This document shows positions 14,623-27,033 of a stretch of 64,000 nucleotides of DNA, in pieces; within the stretch, counting starts at the first letter, position 1; every line of letters starts with the position of its first letter. The notes beneath the pieces were generated by a model. The model saw only the letters and a list, made by a program, of their open reading frames with translations. It was not told where the DNA came from and did not search any database. A program made the position numbers and the translations under genes. Source of the DNA: Torymus aiolomorphi (Eukaryota > Arthropoda > Insecta > Hymenoptera > Torymidae); contig CM070873.1 of the NCBI GenBank assembly GCA_036365515.1, forward strand, positions 79,274,029 through 79,338,028, given 5' to 3'.

Positions 14623-17600
14623 ATTATGCAATAGTAATAATGGTGGTAACAACCTGCAATATAAAAATATTCGCTTCCACAGTATTCACAAAAAACTTAG
14701 TTACTCGGGCTACTGCGCTGCGTAAATAATATCCCTATGATTACAAATATAATTTCAGTTTAGGCCTTTTCAATTCTTACTCTAATAATATATCCCTAGC
14801 GAAATGCGCACGTACGCGTGCGCGCGCGTGCGCTTTAGTTTTGCCGTTACGAAGGTATACGAGAATTGGGGTCGCTATAGGCTAAAATTGTATTTCGCAG
14901 CGGATAGAAATTATACCGGTGGCGTTGCAGCGTGTATAAGAGTGGTTCAATTCCGCGTGCGCGCGTAACAAAGGCGGATATTCGGACGATACGAAATTAG
15001 ACGTTTAACGTCTTAATTAGTGATCACGTCGTTGATGCTTCAAGGATTTATTCATTCTATTTATCGTTATTTTATCGTGGAAAAAATGTATTTTCTTACT
15101 TTTTTAAATATATATATTAAAATAATCGGGAAAACTAAAATTTATGATTTAGTATTTGAGCACTTTGCAATTTGTCATAAGAAAAAAAAAACGTTGAACT
15201 GCACTATACCTTTTCCCTATCGTCAAATATTTAACAAAGATACATTTATTACAGCTTTTTCATTGAATAATTAAATCCGCAAAACTACACTTAATTAATA
15301 TTTAATATATAGTATATTAAAATGGATTTACTGTTATTTACTGATGCAATTTAAATATTTCATTATTAACTTAACAGTTCATTGATTTAAAATTAGAATA
15401 ACTTTATCGAATCGTTTTGTATTTGAATACTCTTCGAGCAATCACATTGTTTCTATTACTCTCGGCACCCTTTCATTCAAAACACACTCAAGAGAAAATG
15501 ACGTTCGCGGAGTAACAGCAAGCGCATGTATATATATAGCAGCGTAGCCATATAGCTTGCGCGCGTGCGCATTAGCCGCGACGGCAAAAACAAAGCGGTA
15601 GCCGAGAGACGTCTGCCCGTTCCCGTGCGCACGTATTGCCGTCCTGATAGACTTGACTTTATCTCTCGGTCGGGGAACAACCCTTCTTGCTCACAAAGCA
15701 ACTCTACGCAAGGTCAGAGCGGCAAGGTAACCGCCGCTGCGCCGGCAGGCAATTAACATCGTTTTGCCTTGCCGGCGATAAATGTCAATCCAGCGGTAGC
15801 CGTGAGCTTTGCATACATGCCCGCGTGCGCGGCTGCTGCGGCTTTTTTTTACGCTCGCCACCTTCTTTAGCTTTCGTAAATATTGTCTTTTGTTTACCGC
15901 ATTCGAGATAATCATGGTTATTAAGCTCGCGGGCTTCGTTTATTACGACGGGGTAATTGCCGACGTTTCGTTGGCTTCGTTTACATATTATAATTTTCGC
16001 ATTTTGTAACGGAAGATTTACGATTCGACTTATGGGGTTTGATGAGTTCTTACATTTTTTTTGTGCTTTAGTGCAAAATGTGGTGCAAATTGTTTAGATG
16101 TAAAAACAATTTACACTATGAATTTTTAATTCGGAATGTTTCCATGCTGTGAACGTTTTGAATAATAAAGGAGACGATCGTTTATCATTTTATTTAATAG
16201 AATTATGATTTAGAAGTTTTAAATTTTGACTATTGCGTTCAGTTTTTGCTAATGTTGAAAAAATCGATATAAATTAGATCACCTTCGGGGATAAAAATAA
16301 ATATTCATGACATCTTACAAAAAATGTGACATTGATCAACATGATTCTATTCATAAATTTACAGCCTAATAGAATCAATCTACGTTTTGACACCTAACAT
16401 ATAACACACATTAAAATCTACATTTATTTCCGCCTCCCAAAGTTCAGAAAACATTCTTGTGATTAGAATTATTGTTAAGAACATATTGAATTACATTACA
16501 GCACCGTTACGGCATAGAATTTCATTAAAAAACAAATTTGCAGGTTTTTCCTCGAGCTATGTAGTTTTAACACCTATATCAACACTCTAACGCCCTACAT
16601 TATAAGATTCGTTTTTCTATCACGAAATCAGTCGGAGAGCTCAGCCGAATTATCGGCACAATGTAAAGGTTGCACGTTCTACTCAATCCACAACCTTATA
16701 TCATTTGTTTACGAAAGAGAATAATACGGTTGCGTCAAATCAAAGCACGGAGTCGAAAATTCCTCCGCGGTGGCACCATTCGAGCGTGATTAATGACGCC
16801 TATCATTATTCGGAACAGTAACGTAATATACACTTATATTATACTGACCGCACGGCGGCGCTATTAGAGCCCGCGACGCGGAAACGCCCAGTCGGATTTC
16901 TCGATCGATCCCGGAGATAGCCGCTCGGTCCTCACGGTCATCGGCGGGCCATAGGCGAGTCTGTGTATTCAATTAGAAATGCGGAGGAGTTGCAGCAACC
17001 TCGGCGAATCGAATAAACACGCCACTCTCGTGTGGATATTAATACCCGCACGCTCACAGCTGACCGGTTCGCTCGTACTGCTCTATTATACTACACTTTT
17101 TCTCTCGCGTCCTTCGCCTCTTTTTAGCGAACACACCCTCGAGTTGCGCGGCTGCGGATAGCAGCGATGCTCGGCGTTGGCGCTTTTCCCGGATTTGCAC
17201 TGTCACGTCCTCGAGCTACCTTTTCCCGCGCGCGCGCGAGATATAAAGGACGGCCGCGATTGCGATTTGATATAGATTAGCGTCGATCGCGAATGTTCGG
17301 CAGCTGTTAACGGCCCGATTTTATCACCGGCTGTGTATACGCGCCGTTTCGCAGCTGCTGTGTTGCAAAGAGCACGCGGATTTATTTCGGGAGAATAATC
17401 AGAGGATCGCGGGTGAGGAGGATAAAGGTCTGGCGCGCACGGTTTTTACGGGCTCGTTGTTCTCTCGCCGAGATCGCATGGGTGTATGCACACATAATTT
17501 CCCCCCTAGTAGGATATTGCATTAATTTATTACTTGGAAAAAGGGTCAAAGAGGACGTTGGGAAATTTTTATTACCGCTTGTGTGTTTATTAGCTCTGTT

Positions 17601-19245
17601 TATGTTGGGAAGAAAATGTGTAAGATTTTTTCGTCGTTCGGCATTTTTATACTTTTTCGCATTTTTGTGCCTCGCGACGTGCCGAGGAATTAACAAGTTT
17701 AAAGTCGTTGATGGCAGTATGCTAATCTTTTATTAATATTTATATTTTTTTTAAGCTAAATTTTTAAATATCAAATACAAATACAACTTGAAAATTGCTA
17801 CTTTCATTCCAACGCACCATGTACTCTTTTGTATAGAACGGCGTTAATGCCTGGTCGGTGTCTTTCCTAATATCATTATAATGACATAATTGTCGTAGTG
17901 CGTCGCTGTACAACTTTTTCGCCACACCAACAATGACTTTCTGAATCACTGTAACATAAGTCATAAAGTCCCATTAATAAGCTGCAGAATATACTTTAAT
18001 CCTTTACATGTTATTACCTAAGAACTTGTAGATTACGCATTAAATTACATATATGTATATATATATATATATATATGACCAAAGGCATACATTTCTTTGA
18101 CAAATAAAAATGATCTTTTTATTGTAATCTCTCACGAAATTAAAGATATTTAGTATCTCTGAAATGAAAACTAACTAATAATCTACAAATATACAATTAG
18201 TATATTTCAGAGAGATTTGGTTTTCACAAATTAAATATTTTATTTTTATTTTTTTAGTATTAATAAATAATATTTGAGATTTTTTCAATTTTCAACGCTT
18301 TCAACTTCAAGAAATTTCAAAATATGCAGGGCTACCTCTGAAAGTGTTAACAAATTACAGCTTCTCGGGGTTAAAATTAAAATTTAAGTGGAGTTGAAGT
18401 AAAACTGCGCATTGTATGCAAAAAAGATTTTTCAAGACAATTCGATCTTGAGTAACGAGAATTTTAGCGAACCAAAATACCAGTAGCATGCATGTAACTG
18501 ATGTCTTACCTTGACTGGTTCTTTCTACTAACAAACGACATATATATACAAGATTTTTTAATATTCTGGAACTATTTTCCGGAATTGTTTTTTATTCCAA
18601 AGAAAGTTGAAGAATATACTTTTAGTTATGTCCCATGCATTATACGATCAAGGTATAATTACAAAGGTTGCGCGTTCAAGGTCGGTCAGATCTCTGGCCG
18701 GAGGCATCGTACTTTAAATTCAATATCATTCGAACTTGTACTCCAGTTAATAATCCAATGAGATTTATTGATCGCAGCATGTAAAAACGATAGTTGATCT
18801 AAGTACGTTATATTCAATTATGTTTTTAACGCTTATAATTGATTTTTTATTGCCATTTGATTAAACGAAGTAACGAATTGTTAAAATAAGATTTTATCTC
18901 GTGTTATTTTTAATTAATACAATTGTAGAACACAATAGAGTAAAGGAGGTACGAGGTACTTAAAATTTATTTTTTATGACGGGAATTATTCTGAATTTTT
19001 TTCGAGCTGTAAGTTTTATTTTTTACTATCGATGTTATATTTATATACTGCCCGTTATAATGTTGAAACTCAGCCTTGAACTATGAAATTACTTGCGAGA
19101 ATATTTTACAATGCATTATAAAATTTCTCAAGATACATTTTTTAAGTTTCAATGAAGTATGTTTTATGTTTTATGATTTAATTTTTGTTGATTTTATCAC
19201 AAGACTACAGTTTTGTAGAATATGAAAACTTAATTGCACGTTGTA
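14623..19245. other. gene-free stretch with three GC-rich islands
   Basis: CpG-rich islands occur at about 14790-15000, 15480-15970 and 16740-17480, separated by AT-rich DNA. The third carries a plus-strand TATAAA at 17242-17247 downstream of a CGCGCG run, a possible core promoter with no exon attached that I can support. A (TA)n tract lies at 18047-18076. Frames of 60-107 codons here are chance frames in biased sequence. Confidence 0.35.
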
Positions 19246-19922
19246 CACTGAGAAAAATGTTGTAGTAAATTTTATTATAACTGTAATAAAAATTACTATA
19301 AAGTATAGGAAGGGTGAGACAAATACACTTTATGCTGCATTTTTATTATAATGCAGGTTTTTTATTATAATTTTATTATAATTGAGGTTATGTTTCTACG
19401 GGAATTTCACTTTGTCTTGCTTTTAAGTTTACAAAACATTCAAAACCTTACTTCAATTATTTTATTTTTATATTATGCACATTAATGATAAGTTTCTTTG
19501 TGTTATCAAAGTTATTTATTGTAATTATTTAACATTATCTGAAATTTTCTTGAAATCGATGGTTTGACATGTACAAGTTCCAAAATTTTACACTCAAGAA
19601 TCCTATTTGGGTAAGTGGTTAGCGCGTCCGATTGACGCGGTGAAGGTTGCAGGTTCGATCCCAACGCTCGTGAAAAAAATATTTTTATTTCTCATTTTAA
19701 TTTATTTTCACATTAAATATTGTATGATTAGAGTCTGAAAATAGTTCTGAAAACAGGAAGAACGAGAAAAAATTTAATTTTTTGAATTTTAAGGTCATTC
19801 ATAAAAATTACTATGTTGCATAGCAAAAATTGTTATAATTTCGAGTTGTCCCTCCGTTCCTACAAAATATAGTAATTTTTCTTATGTTTATAATAAATTT
19901 TACTACAACATTTCTCTCAGTG
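19246..19922. mobile_element. 677-bp TA-flanked MITE (Tc1/mariner-type ends)
   Basis: The element begins CACTGAGAAAAATGTTGTAG at 19246 and ends with the near-perfect reverse complement (CACTGAGAGAAATGTTGTAG read inward from 19922); similarity continues for about 35 bp. It is bordered on both sides by TA (19244-19245 and 19923-19924), the Tc1/mariner target duplication. There is no transposase frame, so it is non-autonomous. Internally it repeats its own TTATTATAA and AATTACTATA words and holds a tRNA-like segment at 19605-19672. Confidence 0.7.
19605..19672 (+). ncRNA. tRNA-like / SINE-head segment with A and B box
   Basis: TGGGTAAGTGG at 19608-19618 resembles a Pol III A box and GGTTCGATCCC at 19652-19662 matches the B-box consensus, 33 nt apart as in tRNA genes. 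A GCGTC / GACGC stem lies between them like an anticodon arm but closes a 5-nt loop. The acceptor stem does not pair and the T stem is imperfect, so this is not a functional tRNA; a tRNA-derived sequence captured by the surrounding MITE is the likeliest reading. Confidence 0.4.
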
Positions 19923-19924
19923 TA

Positions 19925-21845
19925 ATACTGCATCGTACCAATTCTCGGAAAAAATGAAATTGGAATTCTTTGCAAATTCAAAATACTTATTTTCATCATT
20001 ACTACAACGGTGAAGTTTAAAAAAATATAATTGAGCATTTCTCCATTGACAACTCATTATCTTACGCAACAAATTCACCCATCTCTGAACCAAACAGAGT
20101 CATTAGCAAATTGCGATTTATTTTCGTATGCAACATATAAACGCCTCAAAAATTACTTCATTTGTTAAGCGATTATTGCCTTAAAACATAACAAGTGAAT
20201 AATCAAGTCGCAAGAAACGACGGCAAAAAGAGACGCGGAAAGGGTAGCGAGTGCAGGCCAAACCACATAATCTACATTTTATCGCATCGTTACACATACG
20301 ACTGCCGAGTCCAAAGCCCATTTTCCTAAGTCTAATCGGTCCGCTGAAAAACCGTATTACACACTTTTTTCCGCGCTGTCTTCGACTCACGTACTACACA
20401 TACACATATACACTCGCATACAGCGCTGCCGTAATTTTCCTCATTTCTTAGACTTGACAAGTGTATTACCGCGCGCGCGCAGAATGGCTCTCGCGCCACG
20501 TGAGAGTTTCGGCAACGCTAGAATTACCATAACTCATCAATAATTGCCCGCGCGCTCGCTATGGCAGCCGCAAAAGTGTGAGAAGAACAATCGCCCCAGC
20601 GCGAAAGTGTATCGCGTGCGCGGGATCTTATATATGGTCGGCTCGATTATGTGTGTCAGTATATAATACGCACACGTGTGTAAAGGGAAATTCCGCCGTA
20701 AAAGTTCACCTATATTGCGACGTTTTGGCCGGGGTATCGGCTGGTGATAAAGTAAACTTTACAGGCGGTTGCTAGGCATTGTGCAAAAATTTTTCAGCGA
20801 ACAGAGAGGTGAGTAGGGTGCACGCTGTGACGATGGAATTACAGACATTGCGGGTAAAATTATGTAATGGATGAGGTTGAAATATTTATGCGGGACATTG
20901 AAGATATTGTTGCTGTGTTGATAGTTTTTCGAAAATTTATGGAAATAGTGGAACGCAACTGCTCTGTTTGCTTTTAACATCTAAAGAGATTATATCCTTC
21001 ACAAAATACCTTTAGCTATGAAATACCGCGACTGAATTATCTAATGAGTACTATTTCTGTTTCATAATACTCTTATAATGACTTCAAAATACAAATCAAA
21101 ATCTTTACTTTAAGACTCGTGGAGCAAATGAAACAAAAGCAGAGTATAAATATTTGTATTACATCACGAATGAAATTGATGTTTCATTTTACCTTTATTC
21201 ATATAGCTAGTTAGTGCTTTCTTTTCTCTATAATGAGTTTTATTTTTTATGGTTCTAAAAGCTGTCACCGAACAGTACTTATACCGCTATTTATTATCTT
21301 CTCAGCACCAAAGGCATTTGAATGTGCCACCTAACTTATTTCGTCGCATCATTTAACGAATCAACGTCGAGGTGCCGAAATTGTAGCTAAACAAAGGACC
21401 ACGTTAATTTCAATATCAAATTATGTAATGAAATTTTCTGGCGCTGACGGTGAAATTCTATTGACAATTTTTTTCTCAACGATTTAGCACGCAAATGGAT
21501 GAAAGATTACGCTGATGATTACAGCGGCGTAATTTCCTATGTAAGATAATCCATCTATGAAAGTCACATCGGGTTTGATTTAGAAAGTTCCATTATTTTT
21601 TTGTTGTCTTTTATCACTATTAGTCTCTTTTGAAAGTATAATGTTTGGTTATATGAGTGCCAATTATATAGTAAATATAATCTTTTCTCGGAAATCAGCA
21701 CTTCTAACATATATATAGTAAAAAAAGAATAAACCTAATGATTTAAGATATATTTTTATTATAGCATATAGACTGTTATGGTTTGCAGTATCTATAACAG
21801 ATGCGCTGTTCGTACTATAGTCTTACCGAGTTCAGGAACACGAAA
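19925..21845. other. gene-free stretch with one GC-rich island
   Basis: A CpG-rich island at about 20180-20830 ends in TTTTTCAG, 11 nt, then GAGAG followed by a GTGAGT donor with the exon/intron boundary at about 20809/20810. It could be a non-coding first exon or a microexon, but no transcript can be built. The remainder is AT-rich without recognisable features. Confidence 0.3.
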
Positions 21846-23230
21846 TAAAAAAACCGCTGCCAATACATTGGCACTTAGCTTCCTTAAATTTTCTCGGTCA
21901 GTAATAATTTAAAACTCTTTTTTAATGATTTGTGATAGTATGAGTGAAGATAGTCAAAACTGCCTTAGTTAGATTTTCCTTAGAGACTGGTACTATCATA
22001 ATTGTTATAAAAAAGAGAATTTTTGAAATTTTTGTTGACCCCCTAATCCCCAACCCCTGCCACAAGGATTTTATTTCCCCCTCAAAAAAGCATTTTATCT
22101 CACTAAATTTTTTTTATTTTATTTCTCGGGCTCTAAAAGGACTAGCGTATCGATCAAAAATACATATTTGAAATGTAAATACACGAATTATCTCATGTCC
22201 ATCTTCAATGAGTATAATAAGTGGTTAAAATTTTAATTCAATAAATAAAATATTATCTAAAAAACAGCTATTCGAAAATTTTTGAAAGAAATTTTTAACA
22301 TCAAATATTTTTGTTCGTAACAATCAGATTTTTTTAGGCAACGAAAAAACTACTTTTTTATCAAACCTCTTTTTCTAAAAAACAAATGAAGATAATCTCT
22401 TGAAATTTTAACCAAACATTGTCTTCAAAAAGTGTAACCAGTGGTTAAAATTGTAAGTTGACAAATCAAGTATTTTAAGAAAACGCTATTCGAAAATTTT
22501 TTAAACAAAATTTTAACCTCAAATATGTTTGGTCGCAATAGTCTGATTTTTTTGGGCAATGAACTCAGTTTGAAGATATAAAAAAGCCATATCTCTGCCA
22601 AATTTCAGGACGTTTGATTGATTTTTACTCTTGTTATAGTGCAACAACGAAAACGCTTTTTTTTATATTTTATATATTTTTTTTTTTATAAAATAATTTT
22701 TTTCTAGAAAACAAATGATGATAATCTCTAGAAATTTTAACCAAATATAGTCTTCAATGAGGGTAATACTTAAGTGGTTAAAACTTTAACTCGATAAATC
22801 AAATATTTTTTCAAAAATTAATTTATGAATTATAAAAACATTTTCCTTAATAACAAATAAAATACTAAAGATAATTTAAAAATTAAAAAAAGAAAATGTA
22901 GGTAATTTAAAGACCTTTCAAGACAAGTTTATAATATTAAGTAATATAGCCTGTAACATATGAAAAAGATCAAAAAAACGAAAAATTCAAAAACGTTTTT
23001 TGGTTATCAAAAAAAAGATAAAAACTTAAATTAATTAGTGCGGGGAGTTTTTTTTTGCGAGACGAAGAGAATAAGCTTTATCCGAGGAAAATCGGTTGAG
23101 TGGTTCTCGAGATATAGAGGGTTTACCCACAACAAATTTTATCAAAATTAAAACATTATTTTCAACATTTTTAGTCTCGAAAATTTTTTTCACCGATACA
23201 AAGCTTGCTCTATGAGGAAGCAATAGATAC
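21846..23230 (+). mobile_element. dispersed repeat, copy A (internal ~300-bp tandem units)
   Basis: It begins AAAACCGCTGCCAATACATT, including a small palindrome TGCCAA-N4-TTGGCA, and ends near GATACAAAGCTTGCTC. The middle contains tandem units starting near 22190, 22390 and 22719, each with a TGAAATTTTAACC-like word, AGTGGTTAAAA, then CTCAAATAT, GATTTTTTT and CTGCCAAATTTCA; the first unit is internally deleted and the last truncated. The head, units and tail all match copy B at 59120-60886 in the same order. No coding frame. The superfamily is not determined: no convincing terminal repeats or target duplication. Confidence 0.7.
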
Positions 23231-26200
23231 ATAGCGAAAAAGAAGGTATGTAAGGTATTTCACCGAATATGTCTTACCAGTTCTGCCCTTTTCTACTGCA
23301 TTCTAACCGCTGAATATTATGTTAAGGAGGATGCCTACGTCCTCAGAAATTCCTTAAGAATGTAAAGAAATTTTTAGAACCAGTATTTTTGTAAAAATTA
23401 CTGGAGAAAATAGGATTTACATTATAAAAAGAACTGCATGCCACGCAATATTCATCTGTTTCTACTTCTACGTATTTTTTGCGAATAAGTTGTGAGATAC
23501 GATTTGAAAATTTTTTCCTTTATTTGGCATTTTAAATACTGATTCATCTGTGACATTTCTTCGTGTTTTGTTCAGTAATAAAGACTTCAAAGCTTTAAAA
23601 AGAAGAATACAACTACCGTGAGCATAGATAATTATTTCTCTTTTCAGAATATATATTATAACTATATGAAATTAACATCAGACAATTTTTATTTGATCTC
23701 GTGATTAAAAAGACAAAAGATAAACATTGATATTTAAAATTAATTTTGCCTCTCAAATCCAATATTTGATAGAAGGAATAGAAATATTAGAATATTTTCT
23801 TTACGCAAAATTATTTGCCAAACTACACCGCACAACAACGATTACTTTTAAGTTACCCATGTATTACCAACCAGTGCCCGTAAAACTATCGCAAAAGTCT
23901 CTTTCAAACTGCCACTGACCTACTCCCCTCAAAGCCTACCTCTAACCCGCTCTCCTACATGCTAAGAAAATCTCTTTCTCTCTATCTATCTCCCTCTAAA
24001 CTACACCTAAAAACGCGTGCGAAAAGAAACAGTATACACGAGGGGCGCGTGTGCGCGGCACTTCAATCGGCCGACTCGCCGCTATGCCATTACAACAATC
24101 GTAATTTAATATATTCTCCAATTGCGCATTGGCTTGGCGTAACGAGGTCGGCCTGAAATAATAGTCGCGAGAGCGTCGAGGCGAAAACGAAGGCGTTGGA
24201 AATTCATAATCGCACGCGTGCGCGAGCGCGTGTACGGGGCATTTGAGGTGCGCTTTAGCCGTGGAATTCAGTGGTTCGACGCTCGGGCATTTTCTGCGTA
24301 AAAAGTATGTGTATATGTGCGTGGCCGTCAAGGTAAAAGAGTTGCGCACGCACGCCGTAATGCCAGTTAGGCAACCGCGGGGGTATAGCGGGCTTAGAAC
24401 ACCGGGCCGGAATCCGAACTCGCGGAGTTACGCGGCGCGCTTTGTGTTTTCTTTCCATTCTGCCGGCCTTTCTCCTGGGCTGCGAGTCTTTGTCGCTGCT
24501 TTTTAATGGATCGTAAATCATATGTAAATGACCTTTGGCGAAGCGCGATGCATACCTTTACAGTGTCCGCGGGGAAGATTTGCTTAATAAACTGTCGATA
24601 CTACTTATTCCTCGAGTTAATTGATTTTTATCGTATAAGACCTTTGGATTACCTTTATTCTTATGCTATATACGTTTACCGAAAAACGTGGTCATAGCTT
24701 CAACTTCCGTATGTTTTAAATATCATTAGTTTACTTTGTGCTTTTACGCAATTACTATTTAGCTTATAAAAAACAGAATTTAAAAAATGTAAATAAAAGA
24801 AGTTCATGCGCTTGATTCGAAAATTATGTGTATATCAATTGTTTTCGATTTACAATGATATCTTATTTAGAAACTGATTAAATTAGAGTATACTAATGAC
24901 TAACATTGTTATTACTACCTACTATTAATATTAATGGTAACATTGTTATAAATTGGAAAATTTAAATTTTGAAAATAAAAATCATTACAGCGGTGGCAGT
25001 CTCTGAAAAGGAAATGTTTTCCATTTAAAATCAACGTACTTTTTGAATTATATGAGTGTTTTGGCGCTCATGAATTATCATAGTTTCATTAATTAGTCAA
25101 AGAGGAAATTCTTTCTTTTTTGAAAGTGATAGTTTTTGAAATTCGTTAGGAATTTTCATGTTGCAATAACTCTACTTTATTCCGATTACTTCATAAAAGA
25201 AACTATTCCTGTTATTTAAAGAGTTCCCGTGTTTTAAGAGGAGAATTCACCATGACGAACACGTATAACATTAATTCGGTATTGAAAACGTCTTTTATAA
25301 GCTTTTGTCGATTATTCTCCATCGATAATACTTAGATATTATATAAATACTAATTTTTTAAATGATTTTTAAAGTGAGAACTATGCGCAAGATTAATTAA
25401 AAAAAAACGTTAGATTTATCACTTAATCAATAAATAAATGACTGGTGAGAACAAAGCGATTGATTATCATGAAAAAAACTGCATACGCATGCTCGTGCAA
25501 GAAATATCTAGATTATTATTTTTTCTTACAATCATAATTTATCATTTGTGTTACTGACATATATTTATTTTAGATTTCATCATAAGTATATATATATTCA
25601 ATTCTGCTCCGATCTTCTCTAAAAAGTTAACTTCAATTTCAAAATAATGAAAAATTTTGTTGTTGTGTTTTTCAATAGACATCCTCAATATTTTTTGAAT
25701 ATTTAAAATATAAAAATTTTATACAAATGAATTTTTACAATTAACCATCAGCTCATGAAAATTACGTAAAAGTAATAACCCCGGCATAACAACTGCATTA
25801 TTTCTCGAAATTTAACCTTATATAGAATATTCCATTAAACGCAAAGAAATTAGAAGCGAAGAAAAAGCTACCTTCTGACATTCAAACGCGCTCGTACACC
25901 GTTCGCCTATTAAACTCTGAAATCGAGCTATCGCGCCCGCGCCCATTGAGAAAGAAGACATACCTACTCGCTCGTGCGCGCGATCCACACTTCCGCGCGC
26001 GCGCGCGAAACTTTCGATTTTTCCTTTGGCCCGCGTTACTTGTACTCGCGCACGCCCATCAATGCCGGGCGCGAGATTGACTCTTCGCGCACGTGCCCTG
26101 GAGAATTAAACAGCGCGTTCTGCACGCTGCATCGCATCGATGTGTACGAACTCGCATAATGGGGGTGTAAATTGCCGGCGAAGTGGGTTAATTTCGCCAC

Positions 26201-26944
26201 GGGCGGCCGGCGCTCGCGCATATACATATTGTTTCGCAACCTCTGGGCTATTGTGCGCGATAATGGAGATAAAATTGAACTGCGTACTCTTCCCCCCGAG
26301 CGCGATAAATGTATTGGAAGGCTGCGCCGTTGCGAAATTCGGATTGTGGACGGCATTTTTTTATCTCTTGCCTACCTATAGTTCCCATAAGATTCGCTTC
26401 TTAAAAGTTACACATCGCCAGCGCGCGCGTGCACTCACGTATGTATATGAGTACGCGTTTTATGAAAATTAGATTCGCGGCTGTTGCGAATGGCATTGTG
26501 TTGGCCTCACCATTCATATTTAAATGGATTTTAAATCGTTTTTGAGTGTTAGATCCGAAATGAATGATCCTGGTGGCGCTTGTACATTGCGATATGCAGT
26601 TGTTACAAGTTATCCTTTGTATGTTTGTAGAAACATCAGCAGAATCGACATTAAAGTGATTTGAATTTGATTTCTCCGAAGTAAGAGCTATGAGATAATT
26701 GAAAAATAAATAATGTTACTTTTTCTGTTTACATATGATAATAACTGTTTATCGTTCTGCCTCAAGTGATTAATTATATTTCAAACGTGGCTATAATATT
26801 TTTTTATTTCAAACGGTTAAATAAAAAGCATATTACACATTATTTCTTAATTATTTAGATAAAAGAAAAAGCAATTTAAAAATTTTTAGATTCTTTACAA
26901 AACGGTAAACTCAATTAACTTAGATTATCACTGTTTCAAATAAA
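23231..26944. other. gene-free stretch
   Basis: AT-rich DNA with two CpG-rich islands, about 23990-24500 and 25870-26460 (the second with a run of CGCGCGCG near 25996). The islands give frames on both strands at once, typical of stop-poor GC-rich sequence rather than genes. No repeats beyond short A/T runs. Confidence 0.35.
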
Positions 26945-27033
26945 TTTTTCACCATACCCTGGCCGAAAGTATCACTTTCGTTCTCGGCTCAAAAACTCGA
27001 ATGTGATGTTCTCGGTCGGAGTATGGTGAAAAA
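26945..27033. repeat. 89-bp foldback element
   Basis: TTTTTCACCATAC at 26945-26957 is repeated inverted as GTATGGTGAAAAA at 27021-27033. The arms continue imperfectly inward (CTGGCCGA / TCGGTCGG, GTATCAC / GTGATGT). The loop is short, so the whole unit could form a hairpin. It resembles a tiny MITE; the target duplication is unclear. Confidence 0.5.

Noticed and set aside
17242..17247. TATA-box promoter in the 16.7-17.5 kb island
   Set aside because: The hexamer is good, but no transcript, initiator pair or exon downstream supports a promoter.
19605..19672. Functional tRNA gene
   Set aside because: The acceptor arm does not pair, the anticodon loop is too short and the T stem is imperfect; only the Pol III boxes are good.
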